A DNA stretch of 64,000 bases from Micropterix aruncella (Eukaryota > Arthropoda > Insecta > Lepidoptera > Micropterigidae): contig CALYMY010000082.1 of assembly GCA_944548615.1 (NCBI GenBank), forward strand, positions 62,001-126,000. The letters run 5' to 3'. The translations under genes and the position numbers were made by a program. Within the stretch, counting starts at the first letter, position 1. Each line of letters begins with the position of its first letter. Positions 20,630-34,125 of this stretch are shown here, piece after piece. Below the pieces are notes generated by a model. The model did no database searches. It worked only from the letters and a program-made list of their open reading frames with translations, and was not told the origin of the DNA.

Positions 20630-23600
20630 TCTACGGTTGACCGTTGAGGAGTTCCCTCGTCGGGAGCCAACGCTGGGTGCAGCAGCCATGTCATGGTGGA
20701 ACTTAGTAATTGCCATCATAATGGAATGCCTATACCAAATTGCACGTCTCTACGGTTGACCGTTGAGGAGTTCCCTCGTCGGGAGCCAACCCTGGGTGCA
20801 GCAGCCATGTCATGGTGGAACTTAGTAATTGCCATCATAATGGAATGCCTATACCAAATTTCCCGTCTCTACGGTTGACCGTTGAGGAGTTCCCTCGTCG
20901 GGAGCCAACCCTGGGTGCAGCAGCCATGTCATGGTGGAACTTAGTAATTGCCATCATAATGGAATGCCTATACCAAATTTCACGTCTCTACGGTTGACCG
21001 TTGAGGAGTTCCCTCGTCGGGAGCCAACCCTGGGTGCAGCAGCCATGTCATGGTGGAACTTAGTAATTGCCATCATAATGGAATGCCTATACCAAATTTC
21101 AAGTCTCTACGGTTGACCGTTGAGGAGTTCCCTCGTCGGGAGCCAACCCTGGGTGCAGCAGCGATGTCATGGTGGAACTTAGAAATTGCCATCATAATGG
21201 AATGCCTATACCAAATTTCACGTCTCTACGGTTGACCGTTGAGGAGTTCCCTCGTCGGGAGCCAACCCTGGGTGCAGCAGCCATGTCATGGTGGAACTTA
21301 GTAATTGCCATCATAATGGAATGCCTATACCAAATTTCACGTCTCTACGGTTGACCGTTGAGGAGTTCCCTCGTCGGGAGCCAACCCTGGGTGCAGCAGC
21401 GATGTCATGGTGGAACTTAGAAATTGCCATCATAACGGAATGCCTATACCAAATTTCACGTCTCTACGGTTGACCGTTGAGGAGTTCCCTCGTCGGGAGC
21501 CAACCCTGGGTGCAGCAGCCATGTCATGGTGGAACTTAGTAATTGCCATCATAATGGAATGCCTATACCAAATTTCACGTCTCTACGGTTGACCGTTGAG
21601 GAGTTCCCTCGTCGGGAGCCAACCCTGGGTGCAGCAGCGATGTCATGGTGGAACTTAGAAATTGCCATCATAACGGAATGCCTATACCAAATTTCACGTC
21701 TCTACGGTTGACCGTTGAGGAGTTCCCTCGTCGGGAGCCAACCCTGGGTGAAGCAGCCATGTCATGGTGGAGTTTAGTAATTGCCATCATAATGGAATGC
21801 CTATACCAAATTTCACGTCTCTACGGTTGACCGTTGAGGAGTTCCCTCGTCGGGAGCCAACCCTGGGTGCAGCAGCCATGTCATGGTGGAACTTAGTAAT
21901 TGCCATCATAATGGAATGCCTATACCAAATTTCACGTCTCTACGGTTGACCGTTGAGGAGTTCCCTCGTCGGGAGCCAACCCTGGGTGCAGCAGCGATGT
22001 CACGGTGGAACTTAGAAATTGCCATCATAATGGAATGGCTATACCAAATTTCACGTCTCTACGGTTGACCGTTGAGGAGTTCCCTCGTCGGGAGCCAACC
22101 CTGGGTGCAGCAGCCATGTCATGGTGGAACTTAGTAATTGCCATCATAATGGAATGCCTATACCAAATTTCACGTCTCTACGGTTGACCGTTGAGGAGTT
22201 CCCTCGTCGGGAGCCAACCCTGGGTGCAGCAGCCATGTCATGGTGGAACTTAGTAATTGCCATCATAATGGAATGCCTATACCAAATTTCACGTCTCTAC
22301 GGTTGACCGTTGAGGAGTTCCCTCGTCGGGAGCCAACCCTGGGTGCAGCAGCCATGTCATGGTGGAACTTCGTAATTGCCATCATAATGGAATGCCTATA
22401 CCAAATTTCACGTCTCTACGGTTGACCGTTGAGGAGTTCCCTCGTCTGGAGCCAACCCTGGGTGCAGCAGCCATGTCATGGTGGAACTTAGTAATTGCCA
22501 TCATAATGGAATGCCTATACCAAATTTCACGTCTCTACGGTTGACCGTTGAGGAGTTCCCTCGTCGGGAGCCAACCCTGGGTGCAGCAGCCATGTCATGG
22601 TGGAACTTAGAAATTGCCATCATAACGGAATGCCTATACCGAATTTCACGTCTCTACGGTTGACCGTTGAGGATTTCCCTCGTCGGGAGCCAACCCTGGG
22701 TGAAGCAGCCATGTCATGGTGGAACTTAGTAATTGCCATCATAATGGAATGCCTATACCAAATTTCCCGTCTCTATGGTTGACCGTTGAGGAGTTCCCTC
22801 GTCGGGAGCCAACCCTGGGTGCAGCAGCGATGTCATGGTGGAACTTAGTAATTGCCATCATAATGGAATGCCTATACCAAATTTCACGTCTCTACGGTTG
22901 ACCGTTGAGGAGTTCCCTCGTCGGGAGCCAACCCTGGGTGCAGCAGCCATGTCATGGTGGAACTTAGTAATTGCCATCATAATGGAATGCCTATACCAAA
23001 TTTCAAGTCTCTACGGTTGACCGTTGAGGAGTTCCCTCGTCGGGAGCCAACCCTGGGTGCAGCAGCGATGTCATGGTGGAACTTAGAAATTGCCATCATA
23101 ATCGAATGCCTATACCAAATTTCACGTCTCTACGGTTGACCGTTGAGGAGTTCCCTCGTCGGGAGCCAACCCTGGGTGCAGCAGCCATGTCATGGTGGAA
23201 CTTAGTAATTGCCATCATAATGGAATGCCTATACCAAATTTCACGTCTCTACGGTTGACCGTTGAGGAGTTCCCTCGTCGGGAGCCAACCCTGGGTGCAG
23301 CAGCGATGTCATGGTGGAACTTAGAAATTGCCATCATAACGGAATGCCTATACCAAATTTCACGTCTCTACGGTTGACCGTTGAGGAGTTCCCTCGTCGG
23401 GAGCCAACCCTGGGTGCAGCAGCCATGTCATGGTGGAACTTAGTAATTGCCATCATAATGGAATGCCTATACCAAATTTCACGTCTCTACGGTTGACCGT
23501 TGAGGAGTTCCCTCGTCGGGAGCCAACCCTGGGTGCAGCAGCGATGTCATGGTGGAACTTAGAAATTGCCATCATAACGGAATGCCTATACCAAATTTCA

Positions 23601-25540
23601 CGTCTCTACGGTTGACCGTTGAGGAGTTCCCTCGTCGGGAGCCAACCCTGGGTGAAGCAGCCATGTCATGGTGGAGTTTAGTAATTGCCATCATAATGGA
23701 ATGCCTATACCAAATTTCACGTCTCTACGGTTGACCGTTGAGGAGTTCCCTCGTCGGGAGCCAACCCTGGGTGCAGCAGCCATGTCATGGTGGAACTTAG
23801 TAATTGCCATCATAATGGAATGCCTATACCAAATTTCACGTCTCTACGGTTGACCGTTGAGGAGTTCCCTCGTCGGGAGCCAACCCTGGGTGCAGCAGCG
23901 ATGTCACGGTGGAACTTAGAAATTGCCATCATAATGGAATGCCTATACCAAATTTCACGTCTCTACGGTTGACCGTTGAGGAGTTCCCTCGTCGGGAGCC
24001 AACCCTGGGTGCAGCAGCCATGTCATGGTGGAACTTAGTAATTGCCATCATAATGGAATGCCTATACCAAATTTCACGTCTCTACGGTTGACCGTTGAGG
24101 AGTTCCCTCGTCGGGAGCCAACCCTGGGTGCAGCAGCCATGTCATGGTGGAACTTAGTAATTGCCATCATAATGGAATGCCTATACCAAATTTCACGTCT
24201 CTACGGTTGACCGTTGAGGAGTTCCCTCGTCGGGAGCCAACCCTGGGTGCAGCAGCCATGTCATGGTGGAACTTCGTAATTGCCATCATAATGGAATGCC
24301 TATACCAAATTTCACGTCTCTACGGTTGACCGTTGAGGAGTTCCCTCGTCTGGAGCCAACCCTGGGTGCAGCAGCCATGTCATGGTGGAACTTAGTAATT
24401 GCCATCATAATGGAATGCCTATACCAAATTTCACGTCTCTACGGTTGACCGTTGAGGAGTTCCCTCGTCGGGAGCCAACCCTGGGTGCAGCAGCCATGTC
24501 ATGGTGGAACTTAGAAATTGCCATCATAACGGAATGCCTATACCGAATTTCACGTCTCTACGGTTGACCGTTGAGGAGTTCCCTCGTCGGGAGCCAACCC
24601 TGGGTGAAGCAGCCATGTCATGGTGGAACTTAGTAATTGCCATCATAATGGAATGCCTATACCAAATTTCCCGTCTCTATGGTTGACCGTTGAGGAGTTC
24701 CCTCGTCGGGAGCCAACCCTGGGTGCAGCAGCCATGTCATGGTGGAACTTAGTAATTGCCATCATAATGGAATGCCTATACCAAATTTCACGTCTCTACG
24801 GTTGAGCGTTGAGGAGTTCCCTCGTCGGGAGCCAACCCTGGGTGCAGCAGCCATGTCATGGTGGAACTTAGTAATTGCCATCATAATGGAATGCCTATAC
24901 CAAATTTCAAGTCTCTACGGTTGACCGTTGAGGAGTTCCCTCGTCGGGAGCCAACCCTGGGTGCAGCAGCGATGTCATGGTGGAACTTAGAAATTGCCAT
25001 CATAATCGAATGCCTATACCAAATTTCACGTCTCTACGGTTGACCGTTGAGGAGTTCCCTCGTCGGGAGCCAACCCTGGGTGCAGCAGCCATGTCATGGT
25101 GGAACTTAGTAATTGCCATCATAATGGAATGCCTATACCAAATTTCACGTCTCTACGGTTGACCGTTGAGGAGTTCCCTCGTCGGGAGCCAACCCTGGGT
25201 GCAGCAGCGATGTCATGGTGGAACTTAGAAATTGCCATCATAACGGAATGCCTATACCAAATTTCACGTCTCTACGGTTGACCGTTGAGGAGTTCCCTCG
25301 TCGGGAGCCAACCCTGGGTGCAGCAGCCATGTCATGGTGGAACTTAGTAATTGCCATCATAATGGAATGCCTATACCAAATTTCACGTCTCTACGGTTGA
25401 CCGTTGAGGAGTTCCCTCGTCGGGAGCCAACCCTGGGTGCAGCAGCCATGTCATGGTGGAACTTAGTAATTGCCATCATAATGGAATGCCTATACCAAAT
25501 TTCACGTCTCTACGGTTGACCGTTGAGGAGTTCCCTCGTC
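20630..25540 (+). repeat. Satellite array A6 (41 monomers + 32 bp)
   Basis: 4,911 bp, the longest complete array. The first part copies A4, then a 16-monomer series is present twice. Private variants include gaggatttccc (about 22,670), a gcgatg in place of gccatg near 22,828, and ttgagcgttg near 24,804 in the second series; these show that the two series have diverged slightly. Confidence 0.98.
21645..25452 (+). repeat. 16-monomer (1,904-bp) tandem duplication inside A6
   Basis: The order ggtgaag/tggagttta, gtcacgg, two plain monomers, aacttcg, cgtctgg, taccgaa, ggtgaag, ttcaagtc, aatcgaa, plain, taacgg runs from about 21,645 and again from about 23,549, an offset of 1,904 = 16 x 119. The first series has gaatggct where the second has gaatgcct. 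Confidence 0.85.
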
Positions 25541-26647
25541 CTTGTCACGTACCTCTTTCCGTAGGTTGTTTACTCCTTTTAATTCGTTTAACGCCTCGCG
25601 GGCAATATCTCTGGCTCGTTCCGGTATTTCTTCGAAATTCCGAAACGGCACTTCTATTTCTGTGGTCTCCATATTGTCTCTTCTCGTTGATCAAAGGCAC
25701 TGAAAATGAAAATGAAAAAGCACAGATTAAATAGTATTGAAAAGTAATTAAAGAAGAAGAAGAAGACGAGATAAAAAGCAGAAGCAATGAAATGAAAAGC
25801 GTTCTAAAACCCTATCTTTTGACACCTCGCTTGTGTGTGTATGATAAAATAAAGAATATAATATTTAATTTATTAAACGAAGCCGCGGGAAAAATACTAA
25901 AACTCCCTTGGCTCGGATCGCTACTATTGAAAACAACAATCGTAAAATCGATAAATAAACTTTCGCAAGTATGACGAGGGCTGAAGTTACCATAGAAACA
26001 GAAATCGTTAAATCGATAAATATTCTATTGCGAGTCGGGCCACCGCCCGAGCTCGTTACTATGGAAACAAAACCGTTAAATCGATAAATCAATATACCTA
26101 TACAGATATTAAATCGTCTATAATTCCGTTAATATTAATCAGATTTGAAAATTAAAAGAAGCGTTAGATGCACAAAGCAAAACTCTATTAGATAATAATA
26201 AACAGGGAGGACTATTGATGCCTTTTAGCGCAATAGCCCTCAAACGTCGGGAGCCAATTTATTTCGAAAAATGTGATTTTTTCATAACAATTTCTATGTT
26301 CAAAATGAAAGTTTATATAAAAAATTTCAAAATGTCAAAATTTCGAAAATGCCATTTCGTAGAGATTTCAAAGGCCTTCGTTCTGCCCAAACACCGTAAC
26401 GCGTTTGATTTACTCTATCACGGTCTTTTTCGAAAAATGACATTTATTCATAACAATTTCTATGTTCAAAATGAAAGTTTGTATAAAAAATTTCAAAATG
26501 TCAAAATTTCGAAAATGCCATTTCGTAGAGATTACCGAGGCCGTCGTTCTGTCTAAACACCGTAACGCGTTAGGTTTACTCTATCTCGATTTATTTCGAA
26601 AAATGTGATTTTTTCATAACAATTTCCAAGTTCAAAATGAAAGTTTA
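25541..26647. repeat. Spacer S6, mosaic haplotype II to I
   Basis: Left and centre are haplotype II (ccctatctt, caacaatcg, ttactatgg). From about offset 620 it carries haplotype I alleles (gatgcac, gataataat), then cataacaat (II), then gtttatata and ggtctttttcg (I). A private ctgcccaaac replaces ctgcccgaac. Exon 25553-25699 with donor GTACGT. The pattern implies conversion or exchange within the spacer. Confidence 0.95.
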
Positions 26648-29059
26648 TCTACGGTTGACCGTTGAGGAGTTCCCTCGTCGGGATCCAACCCTGGGTGCAG
26701 CAGCCATGTCATGGTGGAACTTAGTAATTGCCATCATAATGGAATGCCTATACCAAATTTCACGTCTCTACGGTTGACCGTTGAGGAGTTCCCTCGTCGG
26801 GAGCCAACCCTGGGTGCAGCAGCCATGTCATGGTGGAACTTAGTAATTGTCATCATAATGGAATGCCTATACCAAATCTCACGTCTCTACGGTTGACCGT
26901 TGAGGAGTTCCCTCGTCGGGAGCCAACCCTGGGTGCAGCAGCGATGTCATGGTGGAACTTAGTAATTGCCATCATAATGGAATGCCTATATCAAATTTCA
27001 CGTCTCTACGGTTGACCGTTGAGGAGTTCCCTCGTCGGGAGCCAACCCTGGGTGCAGCAGCCATGTCATGGTGGAGTTTAGTAATTGCCATCATAATGGA
27101 ATGCCTATACCAAATTTCCCGTCTCTATGGTTGACCGTTGAGGAGTTCCCTCGTCGGGAGCCAACCCTGGATGCAGCAGCCATGTCATGGTGGAACTTAG
27201 TAATTGCCATCATAATGGATTGCCTATACCAAATTTCACGTCTCTACGGTTGACCGTTGAGGAGTTCCCTCGTCGGGAGCCAACCCTGGGTGCAGCAGCC
27301 ATGTCATGGTGGAACTTAGTAATTGCCATCATAATGGAATGCCTATACCAAATTTCACGTCTCTACGGTTGACCGTTGAGGAGTTCCCTCGTCGGGAGCC
27401 AACCCTGGGTGCAGCAGCGATGTCACGGTGGAACTTAGAAATTGCCATCATAATGGAATGCCTATACCAAATTTCACGTCTCTACGGTTGACCGTTGAGG
27501 AGTTCCCTCGTCGGGAGCCAACCCTGGGTGCAGCAGCCATGTCATGGTGGAACTTAGTAATTGCCATCATAATGGAATGCCTATACCAAATTTCACGTCT
27601 CTACGGTTGACCGTTGAGGAGTTCCCTCGTCGGGAGCCAACCCTGGGTGCAGCAGCCATGTCATGGTGGAACTTAGTAATTGCCATCATAATGGAATGCC
27701 TATACCAAATTTCACGTCTCTACGGTTGACCGTTGAGGAGTTCCCTCGTCGGGAGCCAACCCTGGGTGCAGCAGCCATGTCATGGTGGAACTTCGTAATT
27801 GCCATCATAATGGAATGCCTATACCAAATTTCACGTCTCTACGGTTGACCGTTGAGGAGTTCCCTCGTCTGGAGCCAACCCTGGGTGCAGCAGCCATGTC
27901 ATGGTGGAACTTAGTAATTGCCATCATAATGGAATGCCTATACCAAATTTCACGTCTCTACGGTTGACCGTTGAGGAGTTCCCTCGTCGGGAGCCAACCC
28001 TGGGTGCAGCAGCCATGTCATGGTGGAACTTAGAAATTGCCATCATAACGGAATGCCTATACCGAATTTCACGTCTCTACGGTTGACCGTTGAGGAGTTC
28101 CCTCGTCGGGAGCCAACCCTGGGTGAAGCAGCCATGTCATGGTGGAACTTAGTAATTGCCATCATAATGGAATGCCTATACCAAATTTCCCGTCTCTATG
28201 GTTGACCGTTGAGGAGTTCCCTCGTCGGGAGCCAACCCTGGGTGCAGCAGCCATGTCATGGTGGAACTTAGTAATTGCCATCATAATGGAATGCCTATAC
28301 CAAATTTCACGTCTCTACGGTTGACCGTTGAGGAGTTCCCTCGTCGGGAGCCAACCCTGGGTGCAGCAGCCATGTCATGGTGGAACTTAGTAATTGCCAT
28401 CATAATGGAATGCCTATACCAAATTTCAAGTCTCTACGGTTGACCGTTGAGGAGTTCCCTCGTCGGGAGCCAACCCTGGGTGCAGCAGCGATGTCATGGT
28501 GGAACTTAGAAATTGCCATCATAATCGAATGCCTATACCAAATTTCACGTCTCTACGGTTGACCGTTGAGGAGTTCCCTCGTCGGGAGCCAACCCTGGGT
28601 GCAGCAGCCATGTCATGGTGGAACTAAGTAATTGCCATCATAATGGAATGCCTATACCAAATTTCACGTCTCTACGGTTGACCGTTGAGGAGTTCCCTCG
28701 TCGGGAGCCAACCCTGGGTGCAGCAGCGATGTCATGGTGGAACTTAGAAATTGCCATCATAACGGAATGCCTATACCAAATTTCACGTCTCTACGGTTGA
28801 CCGTTGAGGAGTTCCCTCGTCGGGAGCCAACCCTGGGTGCAGCAGCCATGTCATGGTGGAACTTAGTAATTGCCATCATAATGGAATGCCTATACCAAAT
28901 TTCACGTCTCTACGGTTGACCGTTGAGGAGTTCCCTCGTCGGGAGCCAACCCTGGGTGCAGCAGCCATGTCATGGTGGAACTTAGTAATTGCCATCATAA
29001 TGGAATGCCTATACCAAATTTCACGTCTCTACGGTTGACCGTTGAGGAGTTCCCTCGTC
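26648..29059 (+). repeat. Satellite array A7 (20 monomers + 32 bp)
   Basis: 2,412 bp. The first monomer has a private cgggatccaacc, creating a GGATCC site near 26,682. Another has aattgtcatc with aatctcacg. One monomer has gaactaagtaa near 28,621 instead of gaacttagtaa. The middle holds the common marked series. Confidence 0.98.
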
Positions 29060-30166
29060 CTTGTCACGTACCTCTTTCCGTAGGTTGTTTACTCCTTTTA
29101 ATTCGTTTAACGCCTCGCGGGCAATATCTCTGGCTCGTTCCGGTATTTCTTCGAAATTCCGAAACGGCACTTCTATTTCTGTGGTCTCCATATTGTCTCT
29201 TCTCGTTGATCAAAGGCACTGAAAATGAAAATGAAAAAGCACAGATTAAATAGTATTGAAAAGTAATTAAAGAAGAAGAAGAAGACGAGATAAAAAGCAG
29301 AAGCAATGAAATGAAAAGCGTTCTAAAACCCTATCTTTTGACACCTCGCTTGTGTGTGTATGATAAAATAAAGAATATAATATTTAATTTATTAAACGAA
29401 GCCGCGGGAAAAATACTAAAACTCCCTTGGCTCGGATCGCTACTATTGAAAACAAAAATCGTAAAATCGATAAATAAACTTTCGCAAGTATGACGAGGGC
29501 TGAAGTTACCATAGAAACAGAAATCGTTAAATCGATAAATATTCTATTGCGAGTCGGGCCACCGCCCGAGCTCGTTAATATGGAAACAAAACCGTTAAAT
29601 CGATAAATCAATATACCTATACAGATATTAAATCGTCTATAATTCCGTTAATATTAATCAGATTTGAAAATTAAAAGAAGCGTTAGATGCACAAAGCAAA
29701 ACTCTATTAGATAATAATAAACAGGGAGGACTATTGATGCCTTTTAGCGCAATAGCCCTCAAACGTCGGGAGCCAATTTATTTCGAAAAATGTGATTTTT
29801 TCATATAAATTTCTATGTTCAAAATGAAAGTTTATATAAAAAATTTCAAAATGTCAAAATTTCGAAAATGCCATTTCGTAGAGATTTCAAAGGCCTTCGT
29901 TCTGCCCGAACACCGTAACGCGTTTGATTTACTCTATCACGGTCTTTTCCGAAAAATGACATTTATTCATAACAATTTCTATGTTCAAAATGAAAGTTTG
30001 TATAAAAAATTTCAAAATGTCAAAATTTCGAAAATGCCATTTCGTAGAGATTACCGAGGCCGTCGTTCTGTCTAAACACCGTAACGCGTTAGGTTTACTC
30101 TATCTCGATTTATTTCGAAAAATGTGATTTTTTCATAACAATTTCCAAGTTCAAAATGAAAGTTTA
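29060..30166. repeat. Spacer S7, haplotype I-like with two haplotype II alleles
   Basis: Has ccctatctt and ggtcttttccg, otherwise haplotype I alleles (tgtgtgtatg, aaaaatcg, ttaatatgg, gatgcac, catataaat). Exon 29072-29218 with donor GTACGT. The right part, from between offsets 300 and 518 onward, matches S9 and begins the 7,633-bp block. Confidence 0.96.
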
Positions 30167-33100
30167 TCTACGGTTGACCGTTGAGGAGTTCCCTCGTCGG
30201 GAGCCAACCCTGGGTGCAGCAGCCATGTCATGGTGGAACTTAGTAATTGCCATCATAATGGAATGCCTATACCAAATTTCACGTCTCTACGGTTGACCGT
30301 TGAGGAGTTCCCTCGTCGGGAGCCAACCCTGGGTGCAGCAGCCATGTCATGGTGGAACTTAGTAATTGCCATCATAATGGAATGCCTATACCAAATTTCA
30401 CGTCTCTACGGTTGACCTTTGAGGAGTTCCCTCGTCGGGAGCCAACCCTGGGTGCAGCAGCCATGTCATGGTGGAACTTAGAAATTGCCATCATAATGGA
30501 ATGCCTGTACCAAATTTCACGTCTCTACGGTTGACCGTTGAGGAGTTCCCTCGTCGGGAGCCAACCCTGGGTGCAGCAGCCATGTCATGGTGGAACTTCG
30601 TAATTGCCATCATAATGGAATGCCTATACCAAATTTCACGTCTCTACGGTTGACCGTTGAGGAGTTCCCTCGTCTGGAGCCAACCCTGGGTGCAGCAGCC
30701 ATGTCATGGTGGAACTTAGTAATTGCCATCATAATGGAATGCCTATACCAAATTTCACGTCTCTACGGTTGACCGTTGAGGAGTTCCCTCGTCGGGAGCC
30801 AACCCTGGGTGCAGCAGCCATGTCATGGTGGAACTTAGTAATTGCCATCATAATGGAATGCCTATACCAAATTGCACGTCTCTACGGTTGACCGTTGAGG
30901 AGTTCCCTCGTCGGGAGCCAACCCTGGGTGCAGCAGCCATGTCATGGTGGAACTTAGTAATTGCCATCATAATGGAATGCCTATACCAAATTTCCCGTCT
31001 CTATGGTTGACCGTTGAGGAGTTCCCTCGTCGGGAGCCAACCCTGGGTGCAGCAGCGATGTCATGGTGGAACTTAGAAATTGCCATCATAACGGAATGCC
31101 TATACCGAATTTCACGTCTCTACGGTTGACCGTTGAGGAGTTCCCTCGTCGGGAGCCAACCCTGGGTGAAGCAGCCATGTCATGGTGGAACTTAGTAATT
31201 GCCATCATAATGGAATGCCTATACCAAATTTCCCGTCTCTATGGTTGACCGTTGAGGAGTTCCCTCATCGGGAGCCAACCCTGGGTGCAGCAGCCATGTC
31301 ATGGTGGAACTTAGTAATTGCCATCATAATGGAATGCCTATACCAAATTTCACGTCTCTACGGTTGACCGTTGAGGAGTTCCCTCGTCGGGAGCCAACCC
31401 TGGGTGCAGCAGCCATGTCATGGTGGAACTTAGTAATTGCCATCATAATGGAATGCCTATACCAAATTTCAAGTCTCTACGGTTGACCGTTGAGGAGTTC
31501 CCTCGTCGGGAGCCAACCCTGGGTGCAGCAGCGATGTCATGGTGGAACTTAGAAATTGCAATCATAATGGAATGCCTATACCAAATTTCACGTCTCTACG
31601 GTTGACCGTTGAGGAGTTCCCTCGTCGGGAGCCAACCCTGGGTGCAGCAGCCATGTCATGGTGGAACTTAGTAATTGCCATCATAATGGAATGCCTATAC
31701 CAAATTTCACGTCTCTACGGTTGACCGTTGAGGAGTTCCCTCGTCGGGAGCCAACCCTGGGTGCAGCAGCGATGTCATGGTGGAACTTAGAAATTGCCAT
31801 CATAACGGAATGCCTATACCAAATTTCACGTCTCTACGGTTGACCGTTGAGGAGTTCCCTCGTCGGGAGCCAACCCTGGGTGCAGCAGCCATGTCATGGT
31901 GGAACTTAGTAATTGCCATCATAATGGAATGCCTATACCAAATTTCACGTCTCTACGGTTGACCGTTGAGGAGTTCCCTCGTCGGGAGCCAACCCTGGGT
32001 GCAGCAGCGATGTCATGGTGGAACTTAGAAATTGCCATCATAACGGAATGCCTATACCAAATTTCACGTCTCTACGGTTGACCGTTGAGGAGTTCCCTCG
32101 TCGGGAGCCAACCCTAGGTGAAGCAGCCATGTCATGGTGGAGTTTAGTAATTGCCATCATAATGGAATGCCTATACCAAATTTCCCGTCTCTATGGTTGA
32201 CCGTTGAGGAGTTCCCTCGTCGGGAGCCAACCCTGGATGCAGCAGCCATGTCATGGTGGAACTTAGTAATTGCCATCATAATGGATTGCCTATACCAAAT
32301 TTCACGTCTCTACGGTTGACCGTTGAGGAGTTCCCTCGTCGGGAGCCAACCCTGGGTGCAGCAGCCATGTCATGGTGGAACTTAGTAATTGCCATCATAA
32401 TGGAATGCCTATACCAAATTTCACGTCTCTACGGTTGACCGTTGAGGAGTTCCCTCGTCGGGAGCCAACCCTGGGTGCAGCAGCGATGTCACGGTGGAAC
32501 TTAGAAATTGCCATCATAATGGAATGCCTATACCAAATTTCACGTCTCTACGGTTGACCGTTGAGGAGTTCCCTCGTCGGGAGCCAACCCTGGGTGCAGC
32601 AGCCATGTCATGGTGGAACTTAGTAATTGCCATCATAATGGAATGCCTATACCAAATTTCACGTCTCTACGGTTGACCGTTGAGGAGTTCCCTCGTCGGG
32701 AGCCAACCCTGGGTGCAGCAGCCATGTCATGGTGGAACTTAGTAATTGCCATCATAATGGAATGCCTATACCAAATTTCACGTCTCTACGGTTGACCGTT
32801 GAGGAGTTCCCTCGTCGGGAGCCAACCCTGGGTGCAGCAGCCATGTCATGGTGGAACTTCGTAATTGCCATCATAATGGAATGCCTATACCAAATTTCAC
32901 GTCTCTACGGTTGACCGTTGAGGAGTTCCCTCGTCTGGAGCCAACCCTGGGTGCAGCAGCCATGTCATGGTGGAACTTAGTAATTGCCATCATAATGGAA
33001 TGCCTATACCAAATTTCACGTCTCTACGGTTGACCGTTGAGGAGTTCCCTCGTCGGGAGCCAACCCTGGGTGCAGCAGCCATGTTATGGTGGAACTTAGA

Positions 33101-34125
33101 AATTGCCATCATAACGGAATGCCTATACCGAATTTCACGTCTCTACGGTTGACCGTTGAGGAGTTCCCTCGTCGGGAGCCAACCCTGGGTGAAGCAGCCA
33201 TGTCATGGTGGAACTTAGTAATTGCCATCATAATGGAATGCCTATACCAAATTTCCCGTCTCTATGGTTGACCGTTGAGGAGTTCCCTCGTCGGGAGCCA
33301 ACCCTGGGTGCAGCAGCCATGTCATGGTGGAACTTAGTAATTGCTATCATAATGGAATGCCTATACCAAATTTCACGTCTCTACGGTTGACCGTTGAGGA
33401 GTTCCCTCGTCGGGAGCCAACCCTGGGTGCAGCAGCCATGTCATGGTGGAACTTAGTAATTGCCATCATAATGGAATGCCTATACCAAATTTCAAGTCTC
33501 TACGGTTGACCGTTGAGGAGTTCCCTCGTCGGGAGCCAACCCTGGGTGCAGCAGCGATGTCATGGTGGAACTTAGAAATTGCCATCATAATCGAATGCCT
33601 ATACCAAATTTCACGTCTCTACGGTTGACCGTTGAGGAGTTCCCTCGTCGGGAGCCAACCCTGGGTGCAGCAGCCATGTCATGGTGGAACTTAGTAATTG
33701 CCATCATAATGGAATGCCTATACCAAATTTCACGTCTCTACGGTTGACCGTTGAGGAGTTCCCTCGTCGGGAGCCAACCCTGGGTGCAGCAGCGATGTCA
33801 TGGTGGAACTTAGAAATTGCCATCATAACGGAATGCCTATACCAAATTTCACGTCTCTACGGTTGACCGTTGAGGAGTTCCCTCGTCGGGAGCCAACCCT
33901 GGGTGCAGCAGCCATGTCATGGTGGAACTTAGTAATTGCCATCATAATGGAATGCCTATACCAAATTTCACGTCTCTACGGTTGACCGTTGAGGAGTTCC
34001 CTCGTCGGGAGCCAACCCTGGGTGCAGCAGCCATGTCATGGTGGAACTTAGTAATTGCCATCATAATGGAATGCCTATACCAAATTTCACGTCTCTACGG
34101 TTGACCGTTGAGGAGTTCCCTCGTC
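30167..34125 (+). repeat. Satellite array A8 (33 monomers + 32 bp)
   Basis: 3,959 bp. Opens with monomers bearing gaccttt and cctgtacc, then aacttcg, cgtctgg, aattgcacg. ctcatcggg occurs near 31,264, gcaatcata near 31,558 and ttgctatcat near 33,342. All of these recur 7,633 bp later in A10 and nowhere else in the window that I noticed. Confidence 0.98.

Larger units (their letters stand above)
15019..22038 (+). repeat. 7,157-bp higher-order block, copy 2 (S4-A5-S5-start of A6)
   Basis: Tandem second copy, in the same orientation and directly adjacent to copy 1. The offset is 7,157 bp throughout, including the private variants at 7862/15019 and 14881/22038. Past 22,175 A6 has ctctacgg where A4 has tatctacgg, which closes the right limit. 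Confidence 0.88.
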
